NCBI GenBank assembly: GCA_035487155.1
Contig: DATHMK010000050.1
Location: 1-64,000 of the forward strand
Origin: DAIDKA01 sp035487155
Lineage (GTDB): Bacteria; Pseudomonadota; Gammaproteobacteria; Steroidobacterales; Steroidobacteraceae
Length of the DNA stretch: 64,000 nucleotides
Direction: 5' to 3'
Translations under genes and position numbers: made by a program
Shown here: positions 53,544 to 62,800 of the stretch, piece by piece
Layout of the letters: every line of letters begins with the position of its first letter
How positions within the stretch are numbered: position 1 is the first letter of the stretch
Notes under the pieces: generated by a model
Database searches by the model: none
Seen by the model: only the letters and a program-made list of their open reading frames with translations
Told to the model about the DNA's origin: nothing

Positions 53544-54160
53544 CTGCGCCGGGATTCGAGCGCCAGCCCCAGGCTGAATGCCACAAAGACACCGCCGGTC
53601 AATCGATCACAGGTCCGCACGACACGCGGCCTGCGCAGAAAAGTCGAGAGCGGCCGCGTGGCAGCGATCAGGCACGCGAACCAGATGAGGCCCAGCAGTG
53701 CATGGATGGCTCCCAGCAACAGCATGTAGGGGCCCACCGCCACGTGCGCCGGGACAAACTGCGGCAGGAACGAGACATAGAACACGCCAACCTTGGGATT
53801 GAGAAGATTGGTCAGCAGACCCGTTAAGAAGGCCCTGCCGTGAGCTGCAGCACCCGGCTCGGCGGCCAGGAAGGCGCGCCGCGGGTGGCGCAGCATCCTG
53901 TAGCCTACCCACAGCAGGTACCCGGCCCCTATCCATCGCAGTGCAGTGTAGGCCGCCTGAGAGGCGGCCAATAGCGCCCCCAGTCCCAAGGCAACCAGCG
54001 CCGCCCACACAAAGCAGCCCGTGGCGATACCCAACCCAGCCAATGCCGCGCTTCTGGGGGTACCTCCGGCAGCGGTTCTCAATACCAAAGCCGTGTCGAG
54101 GCCCGGCGTGACCGTGAGCAATGTCGCCGCCGCAACATACGCAATCAAAGATGTAAGCAC
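53540..54160 (-). CDS. LysE family amino-acid exporter
   Basis: A 206-residue, six-helix RhtB/LysE transporter. The signature TVTPGLDTALVLRTAAGGTPRSA and the segment LTNLLNPKVGVFYVSFLPQF are characteristic. It exports amino acids or related metabolites. Its stop overlaps the GTG start of the nSTAND gene (GTGA), so the two may be co-transcribed, though a functional link is not obvious. The substrate cannot be assigned from sequence. Confidence 0.9.
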   Translation of the reverse strand: MLTSLIAYVAAATLLTVTPGLDTALVLRTAAGGTPRSAALAGLGIATGCFVWAALVALGLGALLAASQAAYTALRWIGAGYLLWVGYRMLRHPRRAFLAAEPGAAAHGRAFLTGLLTNLLNPKVGVFYVSFLPQFVPAHVAVGPYMLLLGAIHALLGLIWFACLIAATRPLSTFLRRPRVVRTCDRLTGGVFVAFSLGLALESRRR

Positions 54161-54276
54161 GGCATCTTCCTTGCTAAATCAATGAGTTCGGCACCCGCTG
54201 CATCCAAAATCGATGCCCTTTGCGTCCTTTTGGATGCCTTCAGTTGAATCAAGCAGGACACAGGAGATCGGCCGAC

Positions 54277-54918
54277 ATGAATAGTCTCACGGGTTTGGCG
54301 GGTTTGGGCTTCTGGATAATGTGTGGAATGGTGCCCTGCACTGCCGTGGCGGCGACATTCTGGGCCCGAACGCGCGAGTTGCAGCTGCGACACGACGTGA
54401 TTCTCAAACTGCTCGAGACCGGCAAGTCTCTGGATCCGGTCACGCTGGATAAGCTTCTTGCCGCCCCGACGCGCGCGACCTCACCGCCTTCGACGGATCC
54501 GCGCGCGGGTTATCGCCAGGGCAACTTCATCATCTTCCTGATCGGGTTTGCGACGCTGCTGTACGCGTTCATGCGACACAGCCTGTCGTATTCCCTGATA
54601 GCACTCGGAGTCCTCGCGATTGTGCTGGCCTTCCTCGGCTGGTGGACCGGCGATAAGCAGTTCCGCGATGGGACGCTCCCCACCTTGAAGTACAAGCGTG
54701 ACCCCAGGGAAGCGCATTTGAGCGCCGGGTTCGTCTACTTCCTGATCGGCTATGGGACGATGCTCATCGGTGTGACGCGTGAGGCGGGTGTGTCGTACCC
54801 GATCATCGGGTTGGGGGTGCTGCTCGTTCTCATGTGCCTGTTTGTGTGGCGCTCCGGGAATCGGGAATATCGCGAGGGAAGGCTTACCGGGACCCCCTTG
54901 GACCAGGTTCGGGCGTGA
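54277..54918 (+). CDS. DUF6249-like membrane protein
   Basis: A 213-residue protein with an N-terminal hydrophobic segment (about 3-25), a charged segment LQLRHDVILKLLETGKSLDP, then two repeated pairs of transmembrane helices. The pairs are related: QGNFIIFLIGFATLLYA resembles AGFVYFLIGYGTMLIG, and both are followed by a GDKQFRDG/GNREYREG segment. The ATG at 54277 follows AGGAGA; the frame is open upstream without a signal. Similar proteins often sit beside ECF sigma factors, as here. It overlaps or abuts the sigma gene, so it is likely part of that regulatory cassette. Confidence 0.75.
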   Translation: MNSLTGLAGLGFWIMCGMVPCTAVAATFWARTRELQLRHDVILKLLETGKSLDPVTLDKLLAAPTRATSPPSTDPRAGYRQGNFIIFLIGFATLLYAFMRHSLSYSLIALGVLAIVLAFLGWWTGDKQFRDGTLPTLKYKRDPREAHLSAGFVYFLIGYGTMLIGVTREAGVSYPIIGLGVLLVLMCLFVWRSGNREYREGRLTGTPLDQVRA

Positions 54919-54928
54919 CGTTGGTTCC

Positions 54929-55468
54929 GTGAGGCATTCTGCGGACCTCACTGCCGCGAACGAGGCAATGGTGGTCGCCTTGGCGAAGAGCGGGGATGTT
55001 CAGGCTTTTGCCGAGCTTGTTAAGCGACGCCAGGCGTGGCTGCGTAATGTTCTGCGACGCCTGTGCGGCGACGCCAATCTTGCCGACGACCTGGCACAAC
55101 AGGCACTCCTCAAGGCATGGCGCAGCATCGGCAATCTCAAGGCGAATCTTGCCTTTGGCTCCTGGCTTCGGCAATTGGCGGTGAATGCCTGGGTGGACCA
55201 CCTGCGACGCCACGAGCCACTCGACGCGGTCGCAACCGACGAGGCGCCCGAGCAGGCCGCTCCCGCCACTCAATGGACAGCAGAAGGCATTGATCTGCAG
55301 CGCGCCTTGGCGACACTGCCTGCTGCAGTGCGACTGTGCATCGTCCTGGCATACGGCGAAGGCATGGCGCACTCGGAGGTTTCGGCGGCGACCGGGTTTG
55401 CTCTGGGAACCGTGAAGTCCCATCTCAGTCGCGGGTTGGAGCGGCTGCAGAAAATACTCAAGACCTGA
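54929..55468 (+). CDS. ECF sigma-70 family RNA polymerase sigma factor
   Basis: A 179-residue sigma factor. Region 2 is seen in FAELVKRRQAWLRNVLRRL and DDLAQQALLKAWRSI, and region 4 in LPAAVRLCIVLAYGEGMAHSEVSAATG followed by GTVKSHLSRGLERL. The start is uncertain: GTG at 54929 is preferred, just after the membrane-protein stop; ATG at 54968 is the alternative. It lies between the DUF6249-like gene and a small membrane protein that could be its anti-sigma partner, so the three form a probable signal-response cassette. Confidence 0.88.
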   Translation: MRHSADLTAANEAMVVALAKSGDVQAFAELVKRRQAWLRNVLRRLCGDANLADDLAQQALLKAWRSIGNLKANLAFGSWLRQLAVNAWVDHLRRHEPLDAVATDEAPEQAAPATQWTAEGIDLQRALATLPAAVRLCIVLAYGEGMAHSEVSAATGFALGTVKSHLSRGLERLQKILKT

Positions 55469-55479
55469 AGGCTTACGCT

Positions 55480-55833
55480 ATGACACAAGATTTCGAGAAC
55501 GATCTGAAGCGCAGGTTTGCGGCGCTCGATGAGGCGCTGCCCTCCGCGCAGTTCACCTCGCAAGTCATGTCCGAATTGCACAAGCCGCGTCGCCGCGAGC
55601 GCTTGCTGGGCTTCACGGCCATCCTGGCCGCGGTTGCCTTCCTTTTGTTTTCGTTCCCGTACCTCAAGGCCGCTGCGGCGATGGCCGCCGGGTCCGCCCG
55701 TACTGTTTTGGCGGCCACCGATGTATCATTGGCGGACTTGTCGCACTCACCGTTGCTCTACATCTACGGAACAGCCCTGGGTGGCTATCTACTGCTGTGG
55801 CTGATGCGTCGACTCCAGATCCGCTTGATGTGA
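55480..55833 (+). CDS. Small membrane protein, probable anti-sigma partner
   Basis: A 117-residue protein with a soluble N-terminus (TQDFENDLKRRFAALDEALP) and two transmembrane segments (LLGFTAILAAVAFLLFSFPYL and LLYIYGTALGGYLLLWLMRRL). Position 11 bases after the sigma gene and the cytoplasm-membrane layout are typical of anti-sigma factors, but no zinc-binding ZAS motif (HxxxCxxC) is present. GAAGG precedes the ATG. The end overlaps the start of the flavoprotein gene. Confidence 0.7.
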   Translation: MTQDFENDLKRRFAALDEALPSAQFTSQVMSELHKPRRRERLLGFTAILAAVAFLLFSFPYLKAAAAMAAGSARTVLAATDVSLADLSHSPLLYIYGTALGGYLLLWLMRRLQIRLM

Positions 55834-57086
55834 GTTCACAGTCTCACCCTCGAGCCGCTGAACTGATCGCGTCGGCCGCGCGCATCAGCGCACAGCTGCG
55901 CGCCGAGCAGGACGAGAGCGACGCACGCGGTCGCTATTCCGAGGCCATTCACCAGCAGTTGCTGCAGGAAGGTTTCTACCGAATCCTGCAGCCACGGATG
56001 TTCGGTGGCGGCGGCGCCGACTGCGAAACCTACGTCCGCGTCATCATGGAACTTTCCCGCGGGCATCCCGGAAGCGGCTGGTGTTACGCACTGGGCTCCT
56101 CGCACGCCCTGCTGCTCGCGTCCCACTTCGATGAGCCGGTGCAGCGGGAGCTGTTCGGTGCGGACGGGGACTTCCGGGCGGCTTACGTAGCTGTATCGGC
56201 CGGCATGCCGAAGTTCGAGCGCCGCGAGGGTGGCTACGTGGTGACGGGACTTTGGACATTTGCCTCCGGCATCCCCGTCGCCAATCATTTTTTCGGCGGC
56301 GGATTCATCCCCGTGCCGGAGGGGGTCAAGGGGGTCACCATCGTCGTTTCGCGCGCGGACATCGAGGTCGTGCCGGATTGGGGCGGCGATGCGGCGATGG
56401 GCATGCAGGCCAGCGGCTCCAACAGCGTGCGCATCAAGGAACTCTTCGTTCCTGACTCGCACATCATCTCCACGCCCATCGGCCGGCTGGGCACGGAGGA
56501 GATGCCCGATGGCACTCCCGGTACCCGCCTGCATCGCGATGGATTGTTTCTGGGAATTTTCTTCGGCTGGTTCAGCTGTGAATTCGCTGCGATTCTGACC
56601 GGTGCGGCTCGTGCCGCGCTCGAGGAATACGAGCAGATCCTCAAGAACAAGCCACTGCTATTCGATCCGCGCCGCACCCGCATGCATGATCCGGAGTTTC
56701 AGAGGATCCTGGGCGAGGCGATGTGCAGGGCCGATGCCGCGCAGGCACTGACCCTTGGCGGCACGCGTCTGCACATGGAGCAGTGCCGCCAGTGGATGCA
56801 GGAGGGTCGGCCGATCACCCAGGCCGACACGCTGCGTGTCTGGGGCCTGGGCCGCGAGGCCTGTCGGGCCGCCTGCGAGTGCGTGGAAATGCTGTTTCAC
56901 AGCGCCGGCGCGGCCACGGCCAAGCGCGGCGATCGGCTGCAGCGCTATTTCCGCGACGTGCAGATGTACCGTATTCACTTCCAGTCGCAGGCAATTGCAC
57001 CGATGCTTCGGGCCCAGGTTCACCTGGGGGCCGAAGTTCCGCCGCCGTTTCGCACCCGGCCCGTCAGCGGCGGCGCGCAACGCTAG
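55830..57086 (+). CDS. Acyl-CoA dehydrogenase-fold flavoprotein (HsaA/HpaB-like monooxygenase type)
   Basis: A 418-residue flavin enzyme of the acyl-CoA dehydrogenase type-2 group, which includes flavin-dependent hydroxylases fed by a separate reductase. Segments: YRILQPRMFGGGG, HPGSGWCYALGSSH, TGLWTFASGIPVANHFFGGG and the C-terminal FHSAGAATAKRGDRLQRYFRD typical of this group. It lacks the acyl-CoA dehydrogenase catalytic Glu context, so oxygenation rather than desaturation is likely. The start is GTG at 55830, overlapping the previous stop (GTGA); GTG at 55797 would add 11 residues. It ends overlapping the NDH-2 gene by 23 bases, tail to tail. Confidence 0.85.
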   Translation: MSSQSHPRAAELIASAARISAQLRAEQDESDARGRYSEAIHQQLLQEGFYRILQPRMFGGGGADCETYVRVIMELSRGHPGSGWCYALGSSHALLLASHFDEPVQRELFGADGDFRAAYVAVSAGMPKFERREGGYVVTGLWTFASGIPVANHFFGGGFIPVPEGVKGVTIVVSRADIEVVPDWGGDAAMGMQASGSNSVRIKELFVPDSHIISTPIGRLGTEEMPDGTPGTRLHRDGLFLGIFFGWFSCEFAAILTGAARAALEEYEQILKNKPLLFDPRRTRMHDPEFQRILGEAMCRADAAQALTLGGTRLHMEQCRQWMQEGRPITQADTLRVWGLGREACRAACECVEMLFHSAGAATAKRGDRLQRYFRDVQMYRIHFQSQAIAPMLRAQVHLGAEVPPPFRTRPVSGGAQR

Positions 57087-58317
57087 CGGCAATGATCCGT
57101 GCGCTGCGATCGTAGGTGAAGTACGCCCAGGCCCAGTCCATGAGGACCACGAGGCGATTGCGGAAGCCGATCAGAAAGAAGATGTGCACCGCCAGCCAGA
57201 AGCACCACGCGAAAGTACCCGACAGTTGGTAGCCCTGCATTTCAACCACGGCCGCGCGCCGCCCAATCGTGGCCAGAGTGCCGTAATCGCGGTAGCGAAA
57301 CGCCGCGCGTGAGCCTCCGCCAAGGCTTGCGAGGATACATTTCCCCGCGTGCGCCCCCATCTGCTTGGCGGCCGCGGCCACGCCCGGTACGGGACGGCCA
57401 TTCGTGGCAACACTGGCCAGATCGCCCACCACCAGCACCTCCGGGTGACCGGGAAGCGACAGATCCGGCTGCACCCGCACGCGGCCGGCCTGGTCCAGCG
57501 CTACCCCCAGCTTCTGTCCGAGAGGCGAGGCGGAAACCCCGGCGGCCCAGAGAATGGTATTCGCGGCAATGCGCTGTGCGCCGAGCTCGATGCTGTCGGC
57601 GCTGATCCCGGTGACGGGCTGACCGGTTCGAACGCTGACTCCCAGGCGCATCAGCTGGGCAGCGGCTTTCGCCGACAACTCGGGCGGCAGGCTCGCCAAT
57701 ACCCGCTCACCGGCCTCGATCAGCAGCACCTGGGCCTGTCGTGGATTGCTGCGCCTGAATTCCGGTGCCAGCGTGTGCCGTGCAATCTCCGCCAGGGTGC
57801 CGGCCAGTTCCACACCGGTCGGTCCGGCGCCGATGATCACGAAGGTCAGCCAGGCGGCGCGCCGCTGCGGATCGGGTTCAAGCTCGGCGCGTTCAAAGGC
57901 GGTGAGGATCCGCGCGCGAATGGCCAGCGCGTCATCGAGGGTCTTCAGGCCCGCGGCATGCCGGGCCCACTCATCGTGGCCGAAGTAGGCATGGGTCGCC
58001 CCGGTTGCCACGATGAGGTAGTCGTAGTCGAAGACCTGCTCGCCCAGGTACAGGCGATGGGCCGCCAGGTCGATGGTTTCGACCTCGCCCATCAGCACCT
58101 CGACATTGGCTTGGTCGCGCAGGATGTGCCGCAGCGGCGCCGCGATGGAGGGAGCCGCGAGGCCGGCCGTGGCGACCTGGTAAAGAAGAGGCTGAAACAG
58201 ATGGTGGTTGCAGCGATCGATGAGCGTGATGTCCACGTTCGCGGATTTGAGGGCCCGGACGGCCCACAGGCCGCCAAACCCGCCGCCCACCACGATCACC
58301 CGTTTGCGTGTCGACAC
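57064..58317 (-). CDS. ndh: Type II NADH dehydrogenase (NDH-2)
   Basis: A 417-residue single-subunit NADH:quinone oxidoreductase. The FAD-binding motif VVGGGFGGLWAVRAL is followed by LIVATGATHAYFG, the NADH-binding VIIGAGPTGVELAG and VLVVGDLASV. The C-terminal 60 residues are hydrophobic and aromatic (WCFWLAVHIFFLIGF), the usual membrane anchor. The start is GTG at 58317 behind GGGGTG; the frame is open upstream but unrelated. It passes electrons to quinone without proton pumping. It is divergent from the TIR operon, with 108 bases between. Confidence 0.92.
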   Translation of the reverse strand: MSTRKRVIVVGGGFGGLWAVRALKSANVDITLIDRCNHHLFQPLLYQVATAGLAAPSIAAPLRHILRDQANVEVLMGEVETIDLAAHRLYLGEQVFDYDYLIVATGATHAYFGHDEWARHAAGLKTLDDALAIRARILTAFERAELEPDPQRRAAWLTFVIIGAGPTGVELAGTLAEIARHTLAPEFRRSNPRQAQVLLIEAGERVLASLPPELSAKAAAQLMRLGVSVRTGQPVTGISADSIELGAQRIAANTILWAAGVSASPLGQKLGVALDQAGRVRVQPDLSLPGHPEVLVVGDLASVATNGRPVPGVAAAAKQMGAHAGKCILASLGGGSRAAFRYRDYGTLATIGRRAAVVEMQGYQLSGTFAWCFWLAVHIFFLIGFRNRLVVLMDWAWAYFTYDRSARIIAASVARRR

Positions 58318-58336
58318 CAGATTGCACCCCGCCCGC

Positions 58337-58364
58337 TTGCATCCCCAAGTATATGATTTATCTA
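58337..58364 (+). promoter_or_regulatory. Possible sigma-70 promoter of the TIR-nSTAND operon
   Basis: TTGCAT (58337-58342) and TATCTA (58359-58364) are separated by 16 bases, in the AT-richest part of the divergent ndh/TIR gap, about 62 bases before the TIR start codon. The match to the -35/-10 consensus is moderate and this is only a candidate. Confidence 0.3.
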
Positions 58365-58425
58365 CTGACTTGTACCGGCACGCCGGCAGCTGCCACAATC
58401 CGGACGCCACCACTAGAAGAAACGC

Positions 58426-59868
58426 ATGGCGTACGCCGCTGGCTTCGAATACGACCTCTTCATCAGTTATGCCGCGGTCGACGATGCCGAGCCGATCGGC
58501 GAGCACGGACGCGGTTGGGTGTCGATGTTCGTGCGCCGCCTCGAGGCCGTGCTCGCGAGCCGCCTCGGGGGACAAGGCAAACTGCGGATCTACTTCGACG
58601 TCCGCAACCTTGGCGGCAATCAGCAAATTCGCGAACTGCTCGATGAGGTCAATCGTTCGGCGCTGTTTCTCGCCTTCGCCTCGCCGGCCTATGCGGAACG
58701 CGAGTGGACCCGGCGCGAACTGGCGGCCTTCGTCAAGAACGACGCCGACACCCGACGCCTGTTCGCGGTGGACTATTTGCCGCTCGACAACGGCGCGTTG
58801 CTTCCGGATCCGTTGCAGGATCACAAACGCCTGAAATTCTGGGACCTCGATGAGTCATCGCGCAGCGCCCTGCCGCTGTCGCAGAACGGTGAGCCGTTCC
58901 GCAACCGTATCCACGACCTCGCCGAGCAGATCAAGCGTCAGGTGATCGCGATCAATGCCGCGGAAGTGACCCGACCGGCGATCAGCGAAATCGCGGAGGC
59001 GGTTTCCGGAACCACGGCGCGGCGCGCCAAGGGCGTCGCGTTCCTGGCACAGACCACCGATGATCTGGAAGAAGAGCGCATGCAGGTGCAGCGCTACCTG
59101 GAACAGTTCGGTTTCCTGATCCTGCCGGCCGCGGATCTGCCCGGCGGTGGCGAGGCGTTTCGTACGGCGGTGCGCGCCGACCTTGCTCAATCCGACCTGT
59201 ACCTGCACCTGCTGGGACCCAGGGCAGGACGCTACCCATCGGATATTCCCGAAGGTTACCCCGCAGCGCAGATCGAAGCCGCCAAGGCTGCCGGTAAGAA
59301 CCTCATCCTGTGGCGCCATCCGGAACTTGATCTGGACAAAGTGACCGACCCGCGACAGCGAGCGCTGCTGACGGATGCCAATGTCATCGCCTGCGGCCTG
59401 GAGAGCTTCAAAGCCGAGGCACGTCGCCGTCTTGAAGCCCGACCCAAGGAGAAGAGCGGCGATGCCAAGCGTTCCTCGCTGGTCTTCATCAACTCCACGG
59501 AGTCCGACTACGATGTCGCCCGAATCGTGCAGCAGGAGTTCAGCAAGCGCAACCTGCCGACCATCCTGCCCCTGTACGCAGGCACGGCCGAGCAGGTGCA
59601 GCAGGACCTGACCGAGAACATCAAGGACTGTGATGTTCTCGTCATCCTGTACGGCACGGCGCCGGCGGCCTGGGTGCGCAGCCAGATACGGCTGTTCAGC
59701 AAGCTCAAGGCCGGATCGCGCGCGACGGTGGTCGCGATCTTCGTCGGGCCTCCCGAGGGCAAGAACGCGGATGTCGGCGTGTTCATGCCTGACCTGCGCT
59801 GGATCAGCTTCCCGGCTGACTGGTCGATGGAGCCGGTCCAGTCCCTGATCGCGGAACTCGCGCAATGA
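58426..59868 (+). CDS. Triple-module TIR protein of a TIR-nSTAND operon
   Basis: A 480-residue soluble protein with three TIR-related modules. Module 1 (8-150) is a TIR domain: YDLFISYAAVDD, then EREWTRRE with Glu98 four residues after Trp94, the NADase catalytic position. Module 2 (203-335) resembles DUF4062/TIR (AFLAQTTDDLEEERMQVQRYL, LYLHLLGPRAGRYP). Module 3 (350-478) is TIR-like (SLVFINSTESDYDVA, DVLVILYGTAPAAW), but the matching position is Gln420 after Trp416 (WVRSQ), so it should be inactive. The stop overlaps the downstream NTPase start (ATGA), so the two proteins are made together. Effector function by NAD cleavage is inferred from family knowledge. Confidence 0.88.
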   Translation: MAYAAGFEYDLFISYAAVDDAEPIGEHGRGWVSMFVRRLEAVLASRLGGQGKLRIYFDVRNLGGNQQIRELLDEVNRSALFLAFASPAYAEREWTRRELAAFVKNDADTRRLFAVDYLPLDNGALLPDPLQDHKRLKFWDLDESSRSALPLSQNGEPFRNRIHDLAEQIKRQVIAINAAEVTRPAISEIAEAVSGTTARRAKGVAFLAQTTDDLEEERMQVQRYLEQFGFLILPAADLPGGGEAFRTAVRADLAQSDLYLHLLGPRAGRYPSDIPEGYPAAQIEAAKAAGKNLILWRHPELDLDKVTDPRQRALLTDANVIACGLESFKAEARRRLEARPKEKSGDAKRSSLVFINSTESDYDVARIVQQEFSKRNLPTILPLYAGTAEQVQQDLTENIKDCDVLVILYGTAPAAWVRSQIRLFSKLKAGSRATVVAIFVGPPEGKNADVGVFMPDLRWISFPADWSMEPVQSLIAELAQ

Positions 59869-62800
59869 CTGTTCCGCCGCGCCTGCCCTACCCTGGTCTG
59901 CGCGCCTACGGTCGCGATGAGACCGACCTGTTCTTCGGCCGCGAGGGTTGCGTCAACGAGATGGTCGACATCCTCGCCGCGACCCATTTCCTCGCGGTGC
60001 TCGGCACTTCCGGCAGCGGCAAGTCCTCGCTGGTGCGAACCGGTCTGCTCGATGCGCTCGAGCTTGGCCTGTATCGCGCCGCCGGCCCACTGTGGCTGGT
60101 GGTGGACTGCCATCCTGGCGGAAACGCCATCCGACATCTGGCCGCCGCGCTGCTTGCGACGCGGCCCCACCCGGTTGGGGATACAGTCGGCGACCCCTTC
60201 GCCCTGGAGTCGCTCGAGACCTTCCTGCGTCGCGGCCCCCGGTCCATCGCCGAGTGGGTGACGGATGGCAATCTGGCCGACGGCCACAATCTGCTGATTC
60301 TGGTGGATCAGTTCGAGGAGCTGTTCCGCTACGGGGACTACGCGGGCCGCGAAGATGCCGAAGCCTTCGTCGCACTGCTTCTGGAGAGCGCCAAAGCCCA
60401 TCCGCGCATCCATGTCGTGATCACCATGCGCTCCGAGTTCCTGGGTGCGTGTGCGCTGATCCCGGGCCTTGCGGAGCGCATCAATGCCTCCCTGTACCTG
60501 ACGCGCCGCATGACCCGGGAGGAGTGCCGTGAGGCGATCGTGGGCCCTGCGGGTGTGATGGGTTTCGACATCGAACCCGAACTGGTCACCAAGCTGTTGA
60601 ACGATCTGTCGGTGCTGGCACCCTGGGAAGCCGACCGTAGCGCCTCGCAGATGCAGCGCCTGTCACGGCAGGCCGATCAGCTGCCACTCATGCAGCATGC
60701 ACTGAGCCGCTTGTGGCAGCTCGCCTGGCGTCGCTCCGAAGGCGCGCGCCTGAAGCTCACGCTGCGGGACTATGAAGACATCGGGCTGCTGCGCGGTGCC
60801 CTCGACCAGCATGCCGCCGAGATCATCGAGCGGCTGAGCACGCCGGCCCGGGAGGTGGTACCGCGGGTTTTCCGGGCGCTCATCGCCGGCGCCACGCTCG
60901 CTGATGCGGTGCGCCGACCGATGCGTTTTGGTGAACTGTGCATCGTAACCGGAGCCGAGCCGGCACTGGTGCGCGAAGTCGTCGATGCGTTCCGCGCCCG
61001 GGACTGCAATTTCCTGCGTCCCTCCAACGACCAGCCGCTGCTGGAGGAGACCATTGTCGATGTCAGTCACGAGAGCCTGATCCGCCAGTGGAGCAGCCTT
61101 TCGGAGTGGTTCGAGACCGAGGCGGCGGCCCATGCCCTTTGGGGACGCCTGCTGTTCGACCAGGCGCGACATTCGGCTGGACAAGGAGAGTTGCTCAGCG
61201 GCCTGGATCTCGCCACCGCACTGGCCTGGTGGGAGCGCGAGCACCCGACGCAGGCCTGGGCCGCTGGCCACGGCGGCCGGTATCGGGAAGTCCAGCATTT
61301 TCTGCAGCGCAGTCGCGAAGCCGAAGAGGCCCGCACGCGCGCCGCGCAAGAACGCGCCGACCACGAACGTCGCAGTCTCAAGCGCCGCACCGCCGCCTTC
61401 GCCGCGCTCGCCCTGGTTTGCCTGGCTGCCGCGGGCTTTGCGTACCTCGACAATCTGCGGCTCGACCGAGCTCGAGTTCAGCTCACGGGTGCCAACACCA
61501 ACCTGCAGCAATCCCGGCAGGCGGCGCAATCCGCCCTGGTGGCCAAGACCACGGCCCTGGGAGCCGAGCAGGTGGCCAACGATCGCGTGATCACCACCGC
61601 CGATCGCTTCGTGGTCGGAATGGCCGAACGGCTGCTGGTGACACCCGGTATCTCCAGCGATGAGGTCCAGCGGCAGCTGCAGGATGGCGAGCTGTACCTC
61701 GATCAACTCGCGACCCAGACCGCCAACAAGCGCCTGATCAGGCTGACACAGGTCAAATTTGCGGCCGCGGGCGCCCGCGCCCTGTTCGATCGCGCGCGCT
61801 TCAATGAGGGCCTGAAGCTGGCGCGGGCCGGCGACACGCTGCTGCTCCAGGGTCGCGATGCAAGCCAGCTCGATCATGAAGAGACACTCGAGGAACTCGA
61901 GATCGGCAGCCTCATCGCCCAGCTCTACGATCTTGATGCGCTCAAAGACATCGCCACCGGCCGGGCGGAAGCCTTGAAAATGGCGCGCATCGCTGATTCT
62001 CTGCCGGCCGATCCTTCAGGCATCAGCTTGCTCGATCAGTCCCGGGCGCGGTACCAGATTGCACGCTACGCCGACACTTCCTCCGCCGCCCAGGTCGCAG
62101 AGGCGATAGCCGCCGCACGGCAGTGCCTCGAGCTGCTGCGGCATCCTGAGGCCCCGAAAACCTCCGAGCGCTGGCTGTACGAGGGGCGCTGCCACATCGT
62201 TCTGGGATATTTCCTGTATCAACGCGGGAAAACCGCGGAAAGCGCGCAGGAGACGCGCCGCGCCGTGGCGACGCTCGAGCGTATTCCCAAGGCGCAGAAG
62301 ACGATTCCGATGCTGATGTCGCAATCGGGTGCCCTGGCCAATCAAGGCTACGATCTGCTGCTCAAGAAGCAGTTTCCGCAGGCCCGCGAGATCTTCATGC
62401 AAGCCGAAAGCCTGCTTGAACTCACCCCACTGGACATCAGCGAGCGGCCGCGCCTGCGTGCCGACCTGATCAGCCGTGAAAATTCCGTCGGCCGCTCCTA
62501 TGGGGATGCCGGGGATTATCGCGACGCGGTGTCCTGGTACCGCAAGGCCCACGACCTGGGATTCAGCGATGCAGCGTGGCGCGACTACCCGTTCCTGGCC
62601 AATGACGTCGACGATGCGGCCAGCAACTACCGCGACGCGCTGGGCAACCTGGCGTGGGATACCGACCCGGATGTTCTGAAGGAGTACGTCAGCGCCTCGC
62701 AGGACCGCCTGAACGTCCTTGAGCGCCTGATCGAGTTGCATGAAGCGCGCTGGTGCGAGGGTTGCGAACTGGTGGATAAGCAGCTGCTCATGTCGGCGCT

